A stretch of DNA of 64,000 nucleotides from assembly GCA_938036345.1 (NCBI GenBank), contig CALHPJ010000013.1, positions 1 to 64,000 on the forward strand. The letters are read 5' to 3'. Shown here piece by piece: positions 1 to 8,463 of the stretch (position 1 is the first letter of the stretch; each line of letters opens with the position of its first letter). The notes below the pieces were generated by a model. It was given only the letters and a program-made list of their open reading frames with translations. It was not told where the DNA came from and searched no databases. This DNA is from an uncultured Thermofilaceae archaeon. GTDB lineage: Archaea > Thermoproteota > Thermoprotei > Thermofilales > Thermofilaceae. The position numbers and the translations under genes are program-made.

Positions 1-1
1 C

Positions 2-463
2 CACGACCAGGAGCTCGCCAAGCTGTGGAGCGAGATCGCCAAGCTGAGGGAGGACATGGCCAAGGGCTTTGAGCGCCACGACCAGGAGCTCGCAAGGCTC
101 AGGGAGGACATGGTCGAGGGGTTCAGGCGCCACGACCAGGAGCTCGCCAAGCTGTGGAGCGAGATCGCCAAGCTGAGGGAGGACATGGTCGAGGGGTTCA
201 GGCGCCACGACCAGGAGCTCGCAAGGCTCAGGGAGGACATGGCCAAGGGCTTTGAGCGCCACGACCAGGAGCTCGCCAAGCTGTGGAGCGAGATCGCAAA
301 GCTGAGGGAGGACATGGTCGAGGGGTTCAGGCGCCACGACCAGGAGCTCGCCAAGCTGTGGAGCGAGATCGCAAAGCTGAGGGAGGACATGGCTAAGGGC
401 TTTGAGCGCCACGACCAGGAGCTCGCAAAGCTGTGGAGCGAGATCGCAAGGCTCAGGGAGGAC
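2..463 (+). repeat. In-frame tandem repeat, units of 54 and 75 bp
   Basis: Units begin at 56, 110, 185, 239, 314 and 389, giving lengths 54, 75, 54, 75, 75 and 75, with a partial unit before 56. The two lengths encode 18 and 25 residues and differ by exactly one heptad (LWSEIAK). Copies are almost identical at the DNA level, which points to recent expansion or gene conversion. Confidence 0.95.
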
Positions 464-865
464 TTTAACAGGGGCTTTACCTCGCTGGAGAGGCGGCTAG
501 ACGCGCTGGGCGCACGGTGGGGTATAATGGCTGAAGGAGCTTTTAGGGAAGGGTTAAAGGCCCTCCTGAAGGATCTCGGAATTGAAGTGGAGAGATGGAA
601 AGCTTACGATGAAGAGGGGAGGGTCTATGGGTACGGAAGCGAAATCGAAGTCGATGTTGCCATTAGGGATGGAGAACTCATCCTGGTAGAGGTCGCCTCA
701 CACGTTAAGTTATCTGATGCGGCAGAGTTTAAGAGGAAAGCCGAATTTTATGCTGAGAAAACAGGAAGAAAACCCGCTAGACTTGTCATTGTAACGCCCT
801 ACGTTGAGGAAAAGGCGCTGGAGGCTGCTAGAAAGCTTGGAATAGAAATCTACACGAGCGTCTAG
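2..865 (+). CDS. Coiled-coil repeat protein with C-terminal PD-(D/E)XK-like domain (5' end outside window)
   Basis: The reading frame is open from base 2, so the start lies upstream. The first ~155 visible codons are near-identical repeats with heptad and 11-residue spacing (HDQELAKLWSEIAKLRED), predicted to form a long coiled coil. The last ~120 residues form an alpha/beta domain with the pattern EVDVAIRDGELILVEVAS, resembling the D...ExK core of the archaeal DUF3782 PD-(D/E)XK nuclease-like family. The catalytic lysine position holds alanine (EVA), so activity is doubtful. Such proteins are common in Thermoproteota; their role is unknown, and I infer a DNA-binding or structural task. The gene is convergent with the FGGY kinase downstream. 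Family assignment is moderately sure; substrate is unknown. Confidence 0.75.
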   Translation, partial: HDQELAKLWSEIAKLREDMAKGFERHDQELARLREDMVEGFRRHDQELAKLWSEIAKLREDMVEGFRRHDQELARLREDMAKGFERHDQELAKLWSEIAKLREDMVEGFRRHDQELAKLWSEIAKLREDMAKGFERHDQELAKLWSEIARLREDFNRGFTSLERRLDALGARWGIMAEGAFREGLKALLKDLGIEVERWKAYDEEGRVYGYGSEIEVDVAIRDGELILVEVASHVKLSDAAEFKRKAEFYAEKTGRKPARLVIVTPYVEEKALEAARKLGIEIYTSV

Positions 866-1164
866 CCCTCGCCGCGTAGGTAGGCTCCAATTAACGAGCA
901 GAACCCCTGCGAGTACGTCTGCTTGCTTTGCACTGGATATCCATCCCTTTATTCTCTGTTCTCAAGTACGCAAAGCGGCGTAGTTCAGGCCAACGGTTTG
1001 TCGGGCAGCCTTCAACAGCGCACAGCAGCCAAGCGAGCGCAACCGCATAGCGTTGAAAGGCATCCCCACCAGCTCAAACCCCTTTAGGCGTTCAGCGGAA
1101 CCTCCTACCTCATTTTGCGTTGATCACATGTATAGGTAAAAGCGGTGAGTGTAAAATAGCAGCT
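866..1164. other. Intergenic region between convergent genes, nothing recognised
   Basis: About 300 bases between two converging 3' ends. I see no convincing ORF, RNA gene, strong hairpin or repeat here. It may hold terminators of both genes, but no clear T-tract stands out. Confidence 0.6.
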
Positions 1165-2724
1165 TCAGGAATTGGACCGAGCGTTTACCACTTGCTGCCT
1201 ATTCAACCTCTTGTAAATCCCTCTAAGGCTTTTGTATAACTCTAGGAATACCTTAAACTTCCTCCTGTATAGTTCTACAATCCTTGATTCAGGTTCGAAA
1301 ACCTTCTCCACAACCGAAATTCTCTTCGCTATGCCGAAGTCCGCGTAGCCTCTAGCAACGAGGCCAGTTACTATGGCTCCTAGCAGGGTGGCTTCCCTCG
1401 CCCCAGCTACCCTCGCGACCCTCATCTCCAGAGCATTGGCTAGAGCTCTGCAGAGGGTGTTGTAGAGGGATCCACCTCCAACCACGAAAACGGTATCGAC
1501 CCTCCGCCCCAGCAGCTTTTTGAAGTATTGGAACTCCCACTTCATATTGAGAGCGAGGCCTTCGATTACAGCGTGCATCACCTCCCCCCTATCCGCGCCA
1601 AGGGCGATGTTCACCAGGGCTGCGCGCAAGCTTGGATCCTCCACGGGAGATCTTTCGCCAAATAACCAGGGGAGGAAGATTAGCCGGCTACTCTCATCCA
1701 TAACCTTAGCCACGTCCTCATCGACCTCCGCGTAGCTGCTGTAACCGAGGAGCTTCGATAGGTAGTCAATTGCGATAGCGCCAGTCTGCTGCTCAGCTAC
1801 GAGCAGGTAGCGGTTCGGTATCGCGCTTAGTATGCATCCCATGTAGTGAGCCACGTCGAGCCTCCTCTCTGGCACGTGGGAGGCAAACCAGTTTCCGGTA
1901 CCTATGTAAAGGTGGACTTCGAAGTCCTCCACCCCGCCCGACCCTATGGCAGTGGCTGGAACGTCTCCGCATCCAGCTACGACTTTGACGTCTTGCCGGA
2001 GATTCAGCTCCTTCGCCGCATCTGCTGTTAACGAGCCTACAACATCCGTGGCCTTCACTATCTCTGGCAGCTTCCCCTCATCTAGGCCGAAGGATTCGAT
2101 AAGCTCCCTGCTCCATTTCACGTCTCCAGGGTTACGGGTATCCGCCAACCAAGTTATGCTGGCTTCGTCTACCGTGACCACGGCTTTCGAGGTCATCCTA
2201 TGTAGCAGATAGCCCTTAACGTCCAAAAACTTCCACGTTTTGGCGTAGAGGTCCGGTTGCTCAGCCATCAGCCACGCATACTTCGACAGCGGGTCTTTTC
2301 CAAGCTTGCCTGGAGCTCCACCGCTGATCCTCAGCAACTTCGTAAGCAGCAGGAGATTGTAGCCGGAGACTTTCGGGTACCCCCCGAAGAGCTCCCTAGG
2401 GTAGCCGGCCGCCCTTGAGTCGAGCCATGTGAGTACGTTGGTAAGGGGAGTCCCCTCTTTATCCACGGCGACTACGCCGGCCATCTGCGTGTCCATAGCT
2501 ATGGCTTCGACGCTGCGCGTGTCCACGCCCGCCCTATCGACGAGGTCCTGTACAACCTTAACCAGGGCTTCCCAGAGCTCCTCCGGTTTAAGCTCTACGC
2601 AACCGGGCTTCGGCGTGAACAGGTTTACGCTAGCCCTGCTGTAGGCCTCGCTCACACACTTTTCAGCGTTAAACAGGGCCGCCTTCAGCGCAGACGTGCC
2701 GACATCCACAGCTATAATGCGCAT
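1165..2724 (-). CDS. FGGY-family carbohydrate kinase (xylulokinase-like)
   Basis: ATP-dependent sugar kinase of the ribulokinase/xylulokinase/gluconokinase group, cytoplasmic. The 519-residue length is usual. The N-terminal phosphate loop is intact (VDVGTSALKAALF, residues 6-18), followed by a sugar-binding DTQMAG segment, the catalytic aspartate region (AGCGDVPATAIG, about residue 252) and the C-terminal nucleotide-binding VVGGGSLYN. The start ATG lies four bases after the stop of the upstream saccharopine-dehydrogenase-like gene, so the two are co-transcribed and probably translationally coupled. The substrate cannot be read from sequence; xylulose, ribulose or gluconate are all possible. 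Confidence 0.88.
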   Translation of the reverse strand: MRIIAVDVGTSALKAALFNAEKCVSEAYSRASVNLFTPKPGCVELKPEELWEALVKVVQDLVDRAGVDTRSVEAIAMDTQMAGVVAVDKEGTPLTNVLTWLDSRAAGYPRELFGGYPKVSGYNLLLLTKLLRISGGAPGKLGKDPLSKYAWLMAEQPDLYAKTWKFLDVKGYLLHRMTSKAVVTVDEASITWLADTRNPGDVKWSRELIESFGLDEGKLPEIVKATDVVGSLTADAAKELNLRQDVKVVAGCGDVPATAIGSGGVEDFEVHLYIGTGNWFASHVPERRLDVAHYMGCILSAIPNRYLLVAEQQTGAIAIDYLSKLLGYSSYAEVDEDVAKVMDESSRLIFLPWLFGERSPVEDPSLRAALVNIALGADRGEVMHAVIEGLALNMKWEFQYFKKLLGRRVDTVFVVGGGSLYNTLCRALANALEMRVARVAGAREATLLGAIVTGLVARGYADFGIAKRISVVEKVFEPESRIVELYRRKFKVFLELYKSLRGIYKRLNRQQVVNARSNS

Positions 2725-2728
2725 GGTT

Positions 2729-3952
2729 TCAGTCGAACAACTTCTCTATGCTGTACTCGACTCTGGCGCCCGCCCCCTCCTCTATAACGTTGATCGGTAT
2801 CCCCTGCCCCAGCTTCGTCACTACCCACCGTTTCGCAAGCCTGAACAGCTCCACGGGGTCTATAACCTCCTCCGGCGGGTACACGCCCCGCTTAGTTACC
2901 GCCCCTCCGGCCATTATTATCCCTCCTAAGCCGAGGGGTATGCCGGTCGCGTCGCCCATACCCAGCCCCCTAGCTGTAGTGTAGAAAGTGTACCTGCGCA
3001 GCTCGGGGCCGCGCGTACCTTCAACAACGATTACCAGGGAGCCGGATGGCTCCCCAGGCCCGTACTTCTCTAGAAACTCCCGCCTTTTCTTCAGCACATA
3101 CGCGACGGCAAAATCCATCGCCTTTACCCTAACCCCCTCCACCTCCACTTCCTCGTCGGTAAAAAGGCCAGCCTTTACGAGGGTTCTTATTAGCGCCGGG
3201 AACTGTGGCGGGAGCACGACACCCAGGTTAGTCACCCTACGCTTTATCTTGAAGTACTTGGGCAGTGTCACAGTCTCGGGATGCGGGTAAAGGTAGACAG
3301 GGAACCTGCCCAGCCCCGGGAACTCGGCTTCGTACTCGAACTGCTTAGCTAAATCAGACTCCAAAGTGGTGTAGATGATCCTCCCATCCAAGTAAACCGG
3401 GATCTCTATCATCATCGAGTGGGCCCGATGCAGTATAACGGCTGGCCCCTCGTATGGCTCGCCGCCGTGCACATGTAGAATATCCACCGAGTCGATTTCG
3501 TCAAGCAACTTTTGCGCGGCAAATTTAACTATGATGTTGCTCAGCCCGGGGGAGCTGCCCATACCCACAAGCGCCCTCACACCATTCTCAGCCGCCCTCT
3601 GATTCAGCTCCAACATCTTTAAGGTCGCATCGAGGTCGTCACAAACATCAACGTAGTCTACACCCACCTCCACAGCCCGCTCGAGAACCTTGGGGCCGTA
3701 AATGTAGAAGGGCCCGACGGCGTTCAGGACTATTTCCGACTCCTTCATAAGCTGCGACAGCATTTGCGGGTCGTTTACATCGACATATTTGACCTCGACA
3801 CCTTTGACACCGGCTTTCTCAACTAGCCCCCTCAGAGCGTCGACTCTCTTATCAGCCAAGATCAGCTGGTCGAACGCCTTCACCTGGGAAAGGAAAAACC
3901 AGCACGCCCTGCCTACAGAGCCGGCCGCCCCCAATATAAGGGCGCGGAGCAT
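2729..3952 (-). CDS. Saccharopine dehydrogenase-like NAD(P)-dependent oxidoreductase
   Basis: Begins with a Rossmann motif (ALILGAAGSVGRA) and contains the VLNAVGPF segment typical of saccharopine dehydrogenase-like reductases, followed by GMGSSPGLSNI and a C-terminal catalytic/dimer domain ending near residue 407. Known family members work on lysine, carboxynorspermidine or homospermidine; this one may be an uncharacterised dehydrogenase. It is the first gene of a two-gene operon with an FGGY kinase, which is not the setting of classical lysine biosynthesis and hints at a sugar or polyol substrate (inference). Family call firm, substrate unknown. Confidence 0.8.
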   Translation of the reverse strand: MLRALILGAAGSVGRACWFFLSQVKAFDQLILADKRVDALRGLVEKAGVKGVEVKYVDVNDPQMLSQLMKESEIVLNAVGPFYIYGPKVLERAVEVGVDYVDVCDDLDATLKMLELNQRAAENGVRALVGMGSSPGLSNIIVKFAAQKLLDEIDSVDILHVHGGEPYEGPAVILHRAHSMMIEIPVYLDGRIIYTTLESDLAKQFEYEAEFPGLGRFPVYLYPHPETVTLPKYFKIKRRVTNLGVVLPPQFPALIRTLVKAGLFTDEEVEVEGVRVKAMDFAVAYVLKKRREFLEKYGPGEPSGSLVIVVEGTRGPELRRYTFYTTARGLGMGDATGIPLGLGGIIMAGGAVTKRGVYPPEEVIDPVELFRLAKRWVVTKLGQGIPINVIEEGAGARVEYSIEKLFD

Positions 3953-4060
3953 ACGGTTTCCATGTACAATTCCAGCTGGAATGAAAAAGCTTAACGCTGC
4001 GCATGGATTCAGCAGCGGTTAAGGCCCTCAGGTTTTTAACGGCTACGGGTCTAAACCGCT

Positions 4061-4954
4061 GTGGAGAACTCCGACGTGCTAAAGTATGCGCTAGACGAGT
4101 TTTTCGACTACACACTGTACTCGAGGATGGCCTCCTCTGAGAGAAACCCTAAGAACAGGAAGCTGCTTTCGGAGCTCGCGCGGCAGGAGTATGAGCACTA
4201 CCTCTTCTGGAGCAGGTTTACCGGCCCTTTAAAGCTAGGCTTGCGCGACAGCATAAGGGTAGAGCTCCTGCTAGCCGCCTCGAGAGTGCTGGGAAGGGTT
4301 TTCATCGTAAAGTACCTTGAGAGGCGGGAAGAGGCGGTATCTGAAGCTTACCGAAGGCTTGCTGGCGATCCGAGATTCAGCGAGAAGGACAGGGCAACTC
4401 TAGATAAAATTGCGAAGGACGAAGAAACCCACGAGAAAGAGCTCTCCAGCCAGGTCGACGAGTTCGCCGTACGGCACCTAGGTTCAATGGCTCTCGGCAT
4501 GAGCGATGCCATGATTGAAATGGCCGGCGTGCTTGCGGGCTTCCTAGGCTACACGGAATCCCCGTTCCACACGGGAGTCGCTGGCCTCATCGTGGGGGTC
4601 AGCGCCTCGATGTCAATGACTGCCGCGTCCTTTCTCCAAGCCAAGCACGAAGCGGGGAAAACGCCGGGGTCGACGGCGCTCACCACGGGGCTCTTCTACT
4701 TAAGCACTGTAGGGCTCCTTACTTCACCATTCCTCATCGGACTGCCGATGCTAACCGCCCTAACCCTCTCTGTATCGCTCGCACTAGCGGTTTTAGCCGC
4801 TTTTACGTTCTACAGCTCCACCATACTGGGCGGGAAATTCCTGAGAGAGTACCTGGAAAACGTGCTAGTTATCGCTGCAGTGGTGGTGGCGGGCTTCGTG
4901 TTCGGGAACATCGTCAAAGAGCTGATAGACTTAACGCTCATATCACATACTTAA
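4061..4954 (+). CDS. Ferritin-like/VIT1 (CCC1)-family iron or manganese transporter
   Basis: Residues 1-130 form a rubrerythrin-like four-helix domain with ExxH metal ligands (QEYEHYLFW near residue 43 and KDEETHEKE near 127). The remainder is a VIT1/CCC1-type membrane domain of about five helices (GMSDAMIEMAGVLAGF; a Met-rich SASMSMTAASF segment). Proteins of this architecture move Fe2+ or Mn2+ across the membrane, with the ferritin-like domain sensing or delivering the ion. Start is GTG at 4061; a TATA-like GTTTTTAACG is centred about 26 bases upstream, so the mRNA is probably leaderless. Divergent from the saccharopine-dehydrogenase-like gene. Confidence 0.85.
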   Translation: MENSDVLKYALDEFFDYTLYSRMASSERNPKNRKLLSELARQEYEHYLFWSRFTGPLKLGLRDSIRVELLLAASRVLGRVFIVKYLERREEAVSEAYRRLAGDPRFSEKDRATLDKIAKDEETHEKELSSQVDEFAVRHLGSMALGMSDAMIEMAGVLAGFLGYTESPFHTGVAGLIVGVSASMSMTAASFLQAKHEAGKTPGSTALTTGLFYLSTVGLLTSPFLIGLPMLTALTLSVSLALAVLAAFTFYSSTILGGKFLREYLENVLVIAAVVVAGFVFGNIVKELIDLTLISHT

Positions 4955-5063
4955 GAAGCGCAAGCGTATTCAGCTATGCAGAGCTACGCAGGCCATGTTG
5001 CCTACTCCATACCCCAGTAAACATATAAAAAAATAAATAGATAGAGGCCCAGTGCACGGAGGC

Positions 5064-5612
5064 CTAGAGGAAAGCCTTCATAACCCTCGTCTTCGCTAGC
5101 AAGTACACCATTACCGCGCTAATTACGAACTCGACTCCCAAATAGCCTCCGTTGTATATGGCCGAGTAGAGAGCCGGGTGCTGGCCGGCTGGCGCATACT
5201 CCGCAAAGAAAATGATGCCTGAAACCCAGTGGCTAAGGAAGCGCCCCCCGATGCCCAGCGCTGTGCCGACTACCGTGTGCATGGGCTTGTCCCCGCCTGT
5301 TTTGATCAATCCGGCCAACCCGAGCGCGCCGAACGCTAACGGGTAGTCGAGCAGCAGCTGTACGGGGTGAACAACGTACATGCCGAGATAAAGGCGCACA
5401 AGGCCGAAAAGCACCCCGGCTAGGATCCCGTACTTGGCACCCCTCCTCATGGCGAATAGGAGTATGGGAACCATCGAGCCGAGCGTTACAGACCCTCCCT
5501 GCGGCATTCTAAACACCTTGAATAGGCTGAGCGCGGAAGCCAGAGCAATCATCATAGCCGCTTCCGCGGCTATCTTCACCGGCACCGACAGCTTGCCGTT
5601 ACCCCCCTTCAC
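5064..5612 (-). CDS. thiT: Thiamine ECF transporter S component (ThiT-like)
   Basis: Small membrane protein of about six helices, 182 residues, the usual S-component size. It carries the ThiT-type segment QGGSVTLGSMVPILL (near residues 38-52) and FGLVRLYLGMY. S components bind the vitamin and work with a shared ECF energising module, which is not in this window. It faces a ThiR-like regulator, and the intergenic region has the same palindrome at both promoters, supporting thiamine as substrate. GTG start at 5612 with a TATA box about 24 bases upstream. Confidence 0.85.
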   Translation of the reverse strand: MKGGNGKLSVPVKIAAEAAMMIALASALSLFKVFRMPQGGSVTLGSMVPILLFAMRRGAKYGILAGVLFGLVRLYLGMYVVHPVQLLLDYPLAFGALGLAGLIKTGGDKPMHTVVGTALGIGGRFLSHWVSGIIFFAEYAPAGQHPALYSAIYNGGYLGVEFVISAVMVYLLAKTRVMKAFL

Positions 5613-5713
5613 ACGCCTCCAATAACGGGGTTATATAAATTGTTTCTATTACCCGGAAATCGTCGATACCGGTAGAGATAAGCTTTTAAATTATATGATA
5701 ACTTAGTTATATC
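5613..5713. promoter_or_regulatory. Divergent thiT/thiR promoter region with two ATAAC-N3-GTTAT palindromes
   Basis: The minus-strand TATA box (ATTTATATAA, 5631-5640) serves thiT and the plus-strand box (CTTTTAAATT, 5683-5692) serves thiR; both sit about 24-27 bases from the start codons. ATAACGGGGTTAT (5622-5634) overlaps the thiT TATA/initiation zone and ATAACTTAGTTAT (5698-5710) lies between the thiR TATA box and its ATG. Identical arms and 3-base spacer suggest one regulator, probably ThiR, binds both and blocks initiation (inference). Confidence 0.72.
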
Positions 5714-6619
5714 ATGTTGCCGCTCGACATCGGGAGGGAGCTCTATGTGACGCCGCTTCGGGCGGCGTTAGCGAAGGAGTTGAGCAGCCGTGGATGGAGC
5801 CAACGGGAAGTAGCTAAAGCGCTCGGTGTGACTCAAGCGGCTGTCAGCAAGCTCCTCAAATGGGGGAAGCCTATCGAGAGGATGAAGCTTTTGGAGATCG
5901 ATGAACTCGAGGCGGAGCTACTGCTCAACTCTCTGCTCGAGCAGCTCGAAATGGGGCGCGCGGAGAAAGCCGCGGCGCTAGCCGGTAGGTACTGGCTCCT
6001 TGTAGCAGCTTCGGGGGGCGCGTGCAGAGCACACGTGAGTTCCGGGTGGGGAATTACCACCTGCACGGCCTGCATGCGCTCTGTTTACCCCAGGCTGGCA
6101 CCGGCTAAAGCAGAGGCGCTAGCCGATCTCGAGAGAGCCGCCTTTCTGGCGGAGTCCTCCCGGCTCCTGGCGAAGGTTGTGCCCGAGGTGCTGTCCAATA
6201 TCGCGAGGGCCATGAAGGGTGCAAGCACTGTCGGCGAGGTTGCCGCCATACCCGGGCGCCTCGCCAAGGTTGGGGGTAGGGTTAAGGCTAGACCGCCGGC
6301 GTTCGGCGCTTCGAGGCATCTGGCGGAGGTTCTGCTCTCTTCCGGCTACACATCTTGCATCAACATCAAGTATGATAAGGCTGTCAGAGAGGCACTAGGG
6401 GCTTTAGGGTTAGGTTTCCTGGAGTTCTCCAGCGAGGACTTCCCGGGCCCAAACCCGGCTGCAACCGCCATAGGTAAGATGAGGGAGAAGGGCGGCGTTC
6501 CGAGGGTGGTTGCAGACCGCGGAGGGCTGGGAATCGAGCCAGTAACCTATGTGCTCGGCGCAACCGCAGTCGAGGTCGTGCTAATCGCTGAGAAAATAGC
6601 TCGAACAGCCCATGCGTGA
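5714..6619 (+). CDS. thiR: ThiR-type thiamine-responsive transcription regulator (HTH + ThiN domain)
   Basis: Residues 15-50 form a helix-turn-helix (SQREVAKALGVTQAAVSKLLK). A middle segment has a cysteine cluster (GACRAHVSSGWGITTCTACM). Residues ~185-300 match the ThiN thiamine-phosphate synthase fold (TSCINIKYDKAV, DFPGPNPAATAIGKM, GLGIEPVTYVLG). In archaea such fusions act as repressors that sense thiamine phosphate or diphosphate instead of making it. Divergence from thiT and the palindrome just before its own start suggest autoregulation. ATG at 5714 is probably leaderless. Confidence 0.85.
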   Translation: MLPLDIGRELYVTPLRAALAKELSSRGWSQREVAKALGVTQAAVSKLLKWGKPIERMKLLEIDELEAELLLNSLLEQLEMGRAEKAAALAGRYWLLVAASGGACRAHVSSGWGITTCTACMRSVYPRLAPAKAEALADLERAAFLAESSRLLAKVVPEVLSNIARAMKGASTVGEVAAIPGRLAKVGGRVKARPPAFGASRHLAEVLLSSGYTSCINIKYDKAVREALGALGLGFLEFSSEDFPGPNPAATAIGKMREKGGVPRVVADRGGLGIEPVTYVLGATAVEVVLIAEKIARTAHA

Positions 6620-6624
6620 TCTCC

Positions 6625-8316
6625 TTAGCGGTATTTTATTTTATTGCGTTTTTTCCTAGACTTTGCTTCCAGGACCGCTAAAGCGAGAACGACTGCAAGG
6701 GCGGCTGCTACCGCTAAAGTGACCGCCACGCCAACCCATGTATCCCATATGGGTTTCACGCTGTAGACGGCTACAAGCTCAACTGCCTCGGTGACTGTAA
6801 ACGAGTACGTTGGCGAAGCTGAAACCACCACCCCATTTTGCTTCCAACCTTCGAAAACGTAAACTGTAAAAATATCCCTTGGGAGTACAGCGGGTATTGA
6901 CACCTGTGCGGTTTCACCGTGCCTATACCAACCGAGCCCCTCCGCTTTCGTGCTGGCATGTAAAGGTTCTCCGAATTCTACAGTTGCGTTCACTAAATGG
7001 AGAACCCATGATGTCGGCAAAGGCATGTAGCACCCGCTTAGGTATTGAACGGCGATTTCGGCATCTTTGCCTTGGATGATACAAGGTATCACACAGTCAA
7101 AACTACCTTGGGAATCGGTTTCGCAGAACCCCACCCCCTCGCCGTTCACCAGTACGTACAGCCTCTTTCCAGCTAATCCTTCACCGGCGCCCGAGATTGC
7201 GCCGTTCAGCCTTAACGTTGCAGCACCCATGGGAACCCGAGATGGGCGGCTTAGGTTCAGTTCAGCGGTAGAGGTTTGGAGAACTAGTAAACCATTGGTA
7301 GTTCCGGCGTATATCCTCCACCTATCCGAGTCCACCGCCATCGCGCGGATGCTCGTGTTTCCCGGCCCTAGGCCCTCAGAAGGGAAGCCATCGGCATCGA
7401 TTACCCTGTAAACTCCATTGTCGGTTCCGACAAGAAGTGAGCGGCACCCGGTTTCAAAAACTGCGGAGGAGACCCCGGGGAGATAAGGCCCGATTTTCCA
7501 CGATACACCCGAATCCAACGAAAACTCTAATCCGCCTCCAACCTGCGGGAAAGTTAAAAACCAAATGAAAGCGTATTTAACGCATGCATATACCCTGTTT
7601 GAATCGCAGGGGTTAATGAGTACGCACGTTACACTGTAGTCGAGGGGCAATACGATCATAGCTCCAGCTGTCGCCTCCGCTAGGCTTGCCCGCGTATAGT
7701 TGCTAAACCAAGCGCGCGTCCAGGAGAGTCCACCATCCCTGGATACGTATACGTCGCCTAATTCCGCGAGAAAACCCCATGTACCCGCGTAAATAACTTG
7801 GGGATCTGCAGGATCTGCGGCCAGAGAAGACACGGGTTCTCTGAGGCTTCCGGCTTCCCAGCTCCCCGTTGCAGGCGAGGACTTGTAAACCCCGCGGCCA
7901 GTCCCAGCGTAAACCACGTCCTTCGAAAACGCTAGCGCGTAAACCTCTAGCCCCTTGAGCCCGGCTTCAACCCAAGTCCTACCCTCATCGCTTGACAAGT
8001 ATACCCCATCGGCTGTCCCCGCGAGTATTTTACCATCCCCGAGCGTAAGCAACGCGTAGGTTGGAAGGCGGAGAACAGTGCTCTTCCACGACAATCCATC
8101 GGTCGAAGCGTATACCCCTGCCGCGGTACCCGCGTAGACCGTCCCGCGAACCATTACCAGCGAGTAAACAGTTTTACCCTTTAATTCGGGAACCTCTTCC
8201 CAAGAACAGTTTTCAGGCAAGCAGTACGCTAGGTTCAGAGCCATTGCGAGAGCAGTTAATAGCTGGAAAACACCTGAGCACCGGGGATGTGGCTTCTTGG
8301 GGAACTTTAGCCTCAA
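6625..8316 (-). CDS. Secreted membrane-anchored beta-propeller (BNR/Asp-box) protein
   Basis: An N-terminal signal segment (hydrophobic residues 16-32) precedes about six repeated blades with Asp-box motifs of the type S-x-D-x-G-x-(T/S)-W (STDGLSWKS, SSDEGRTWVE, SRDGGLSWTR, SLDSGVSWKI) and YAGT strands. A beta-sandwich region follows (residues ~350-520) and a single C-terminal helix (~527-550) ends in a basic tail (KSRKKRNK), so most of the chain is outside the cell. Similar folds occur in sialidases and YCF48-like proteins, but I see no sialidase catalytic set. Start is TTG, with a TATA-like CTATAAGTAT about 30 bases upstream. Function unknown; glycan or protein binding is plausible. Confidence 0.78.
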   Translation of the reverse strand: MRLKFPKKPHPRCSGVFQLLTALAMALNLAYCLPENCSWEEVPELKGKTVYSLVMVRGTVYAGTAAGVYASTDGLSWKSTVLRLPTYALLTLGDGKILAGTADGVYLSSDEGRTWVEAGLKGLEVYALAFSKDVVYAGTGRGVYKSSPATGSWEAGSLREPVSSLAADPADPQVIYAGTWGFLAELGDVYVSRDGGLSWTRAWFSNYTRASLAEATAGAMIVLPLDYSVTCVLINPCDSNRVYACVKYAFIWFLTFPQVGGGLEFSLDSGVSWKIGPYLPGVSSAVFETGCRSLLVGTDNGVYRVIDADGFPSEGLGPGNTSIRAMAVDSDRWRIYAGTTNGLLVLQTSTAELNLSRPSRVPMGAATLRLNGAISGAGEGLAGKRLYVLVNGEGVGFCETDSQGSFDCVIPCIIQGKDAEIAVQYLSGCYMPLPTSWVLHLVNATVEFGEPLHASTKAEGLGWYRHGETAQVSIPAVLPRDIFTVYVFEGWKQNGVVVSASPTYSFTVTEAVELVAVYSVKPIWDTWVGVAVTLAVAAALAVVLALAVLEAKSRKKRNKIKYR

Positions 8317-8433
8317 CCCAACCTCTATTTAAGCATCTTCTAGATACTTATAGATTCCGCTCTCCGGGCTGTGCTTCCCTAAAGGCTGAAAACTCTTCAA
8401 CACCCTAACAGCCGTTCCCGCTTGAGCGCACGA

Positions 8434-8443
8434 GCTTATAATC
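8434..8443 (+). promoter_or_regulatory. TATA box deciding the start of the 8464 sugar isomerase
   Basis: GCTTATAATC lies 26 bases upstream of GTG 8464 and downstream of the alternative ATG 8422. A transcript from here could not include the upstream ATG. Confidence 0.6.
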
Positions 8444-8463
8444 CCCCGAGTAGATTAACTTGC

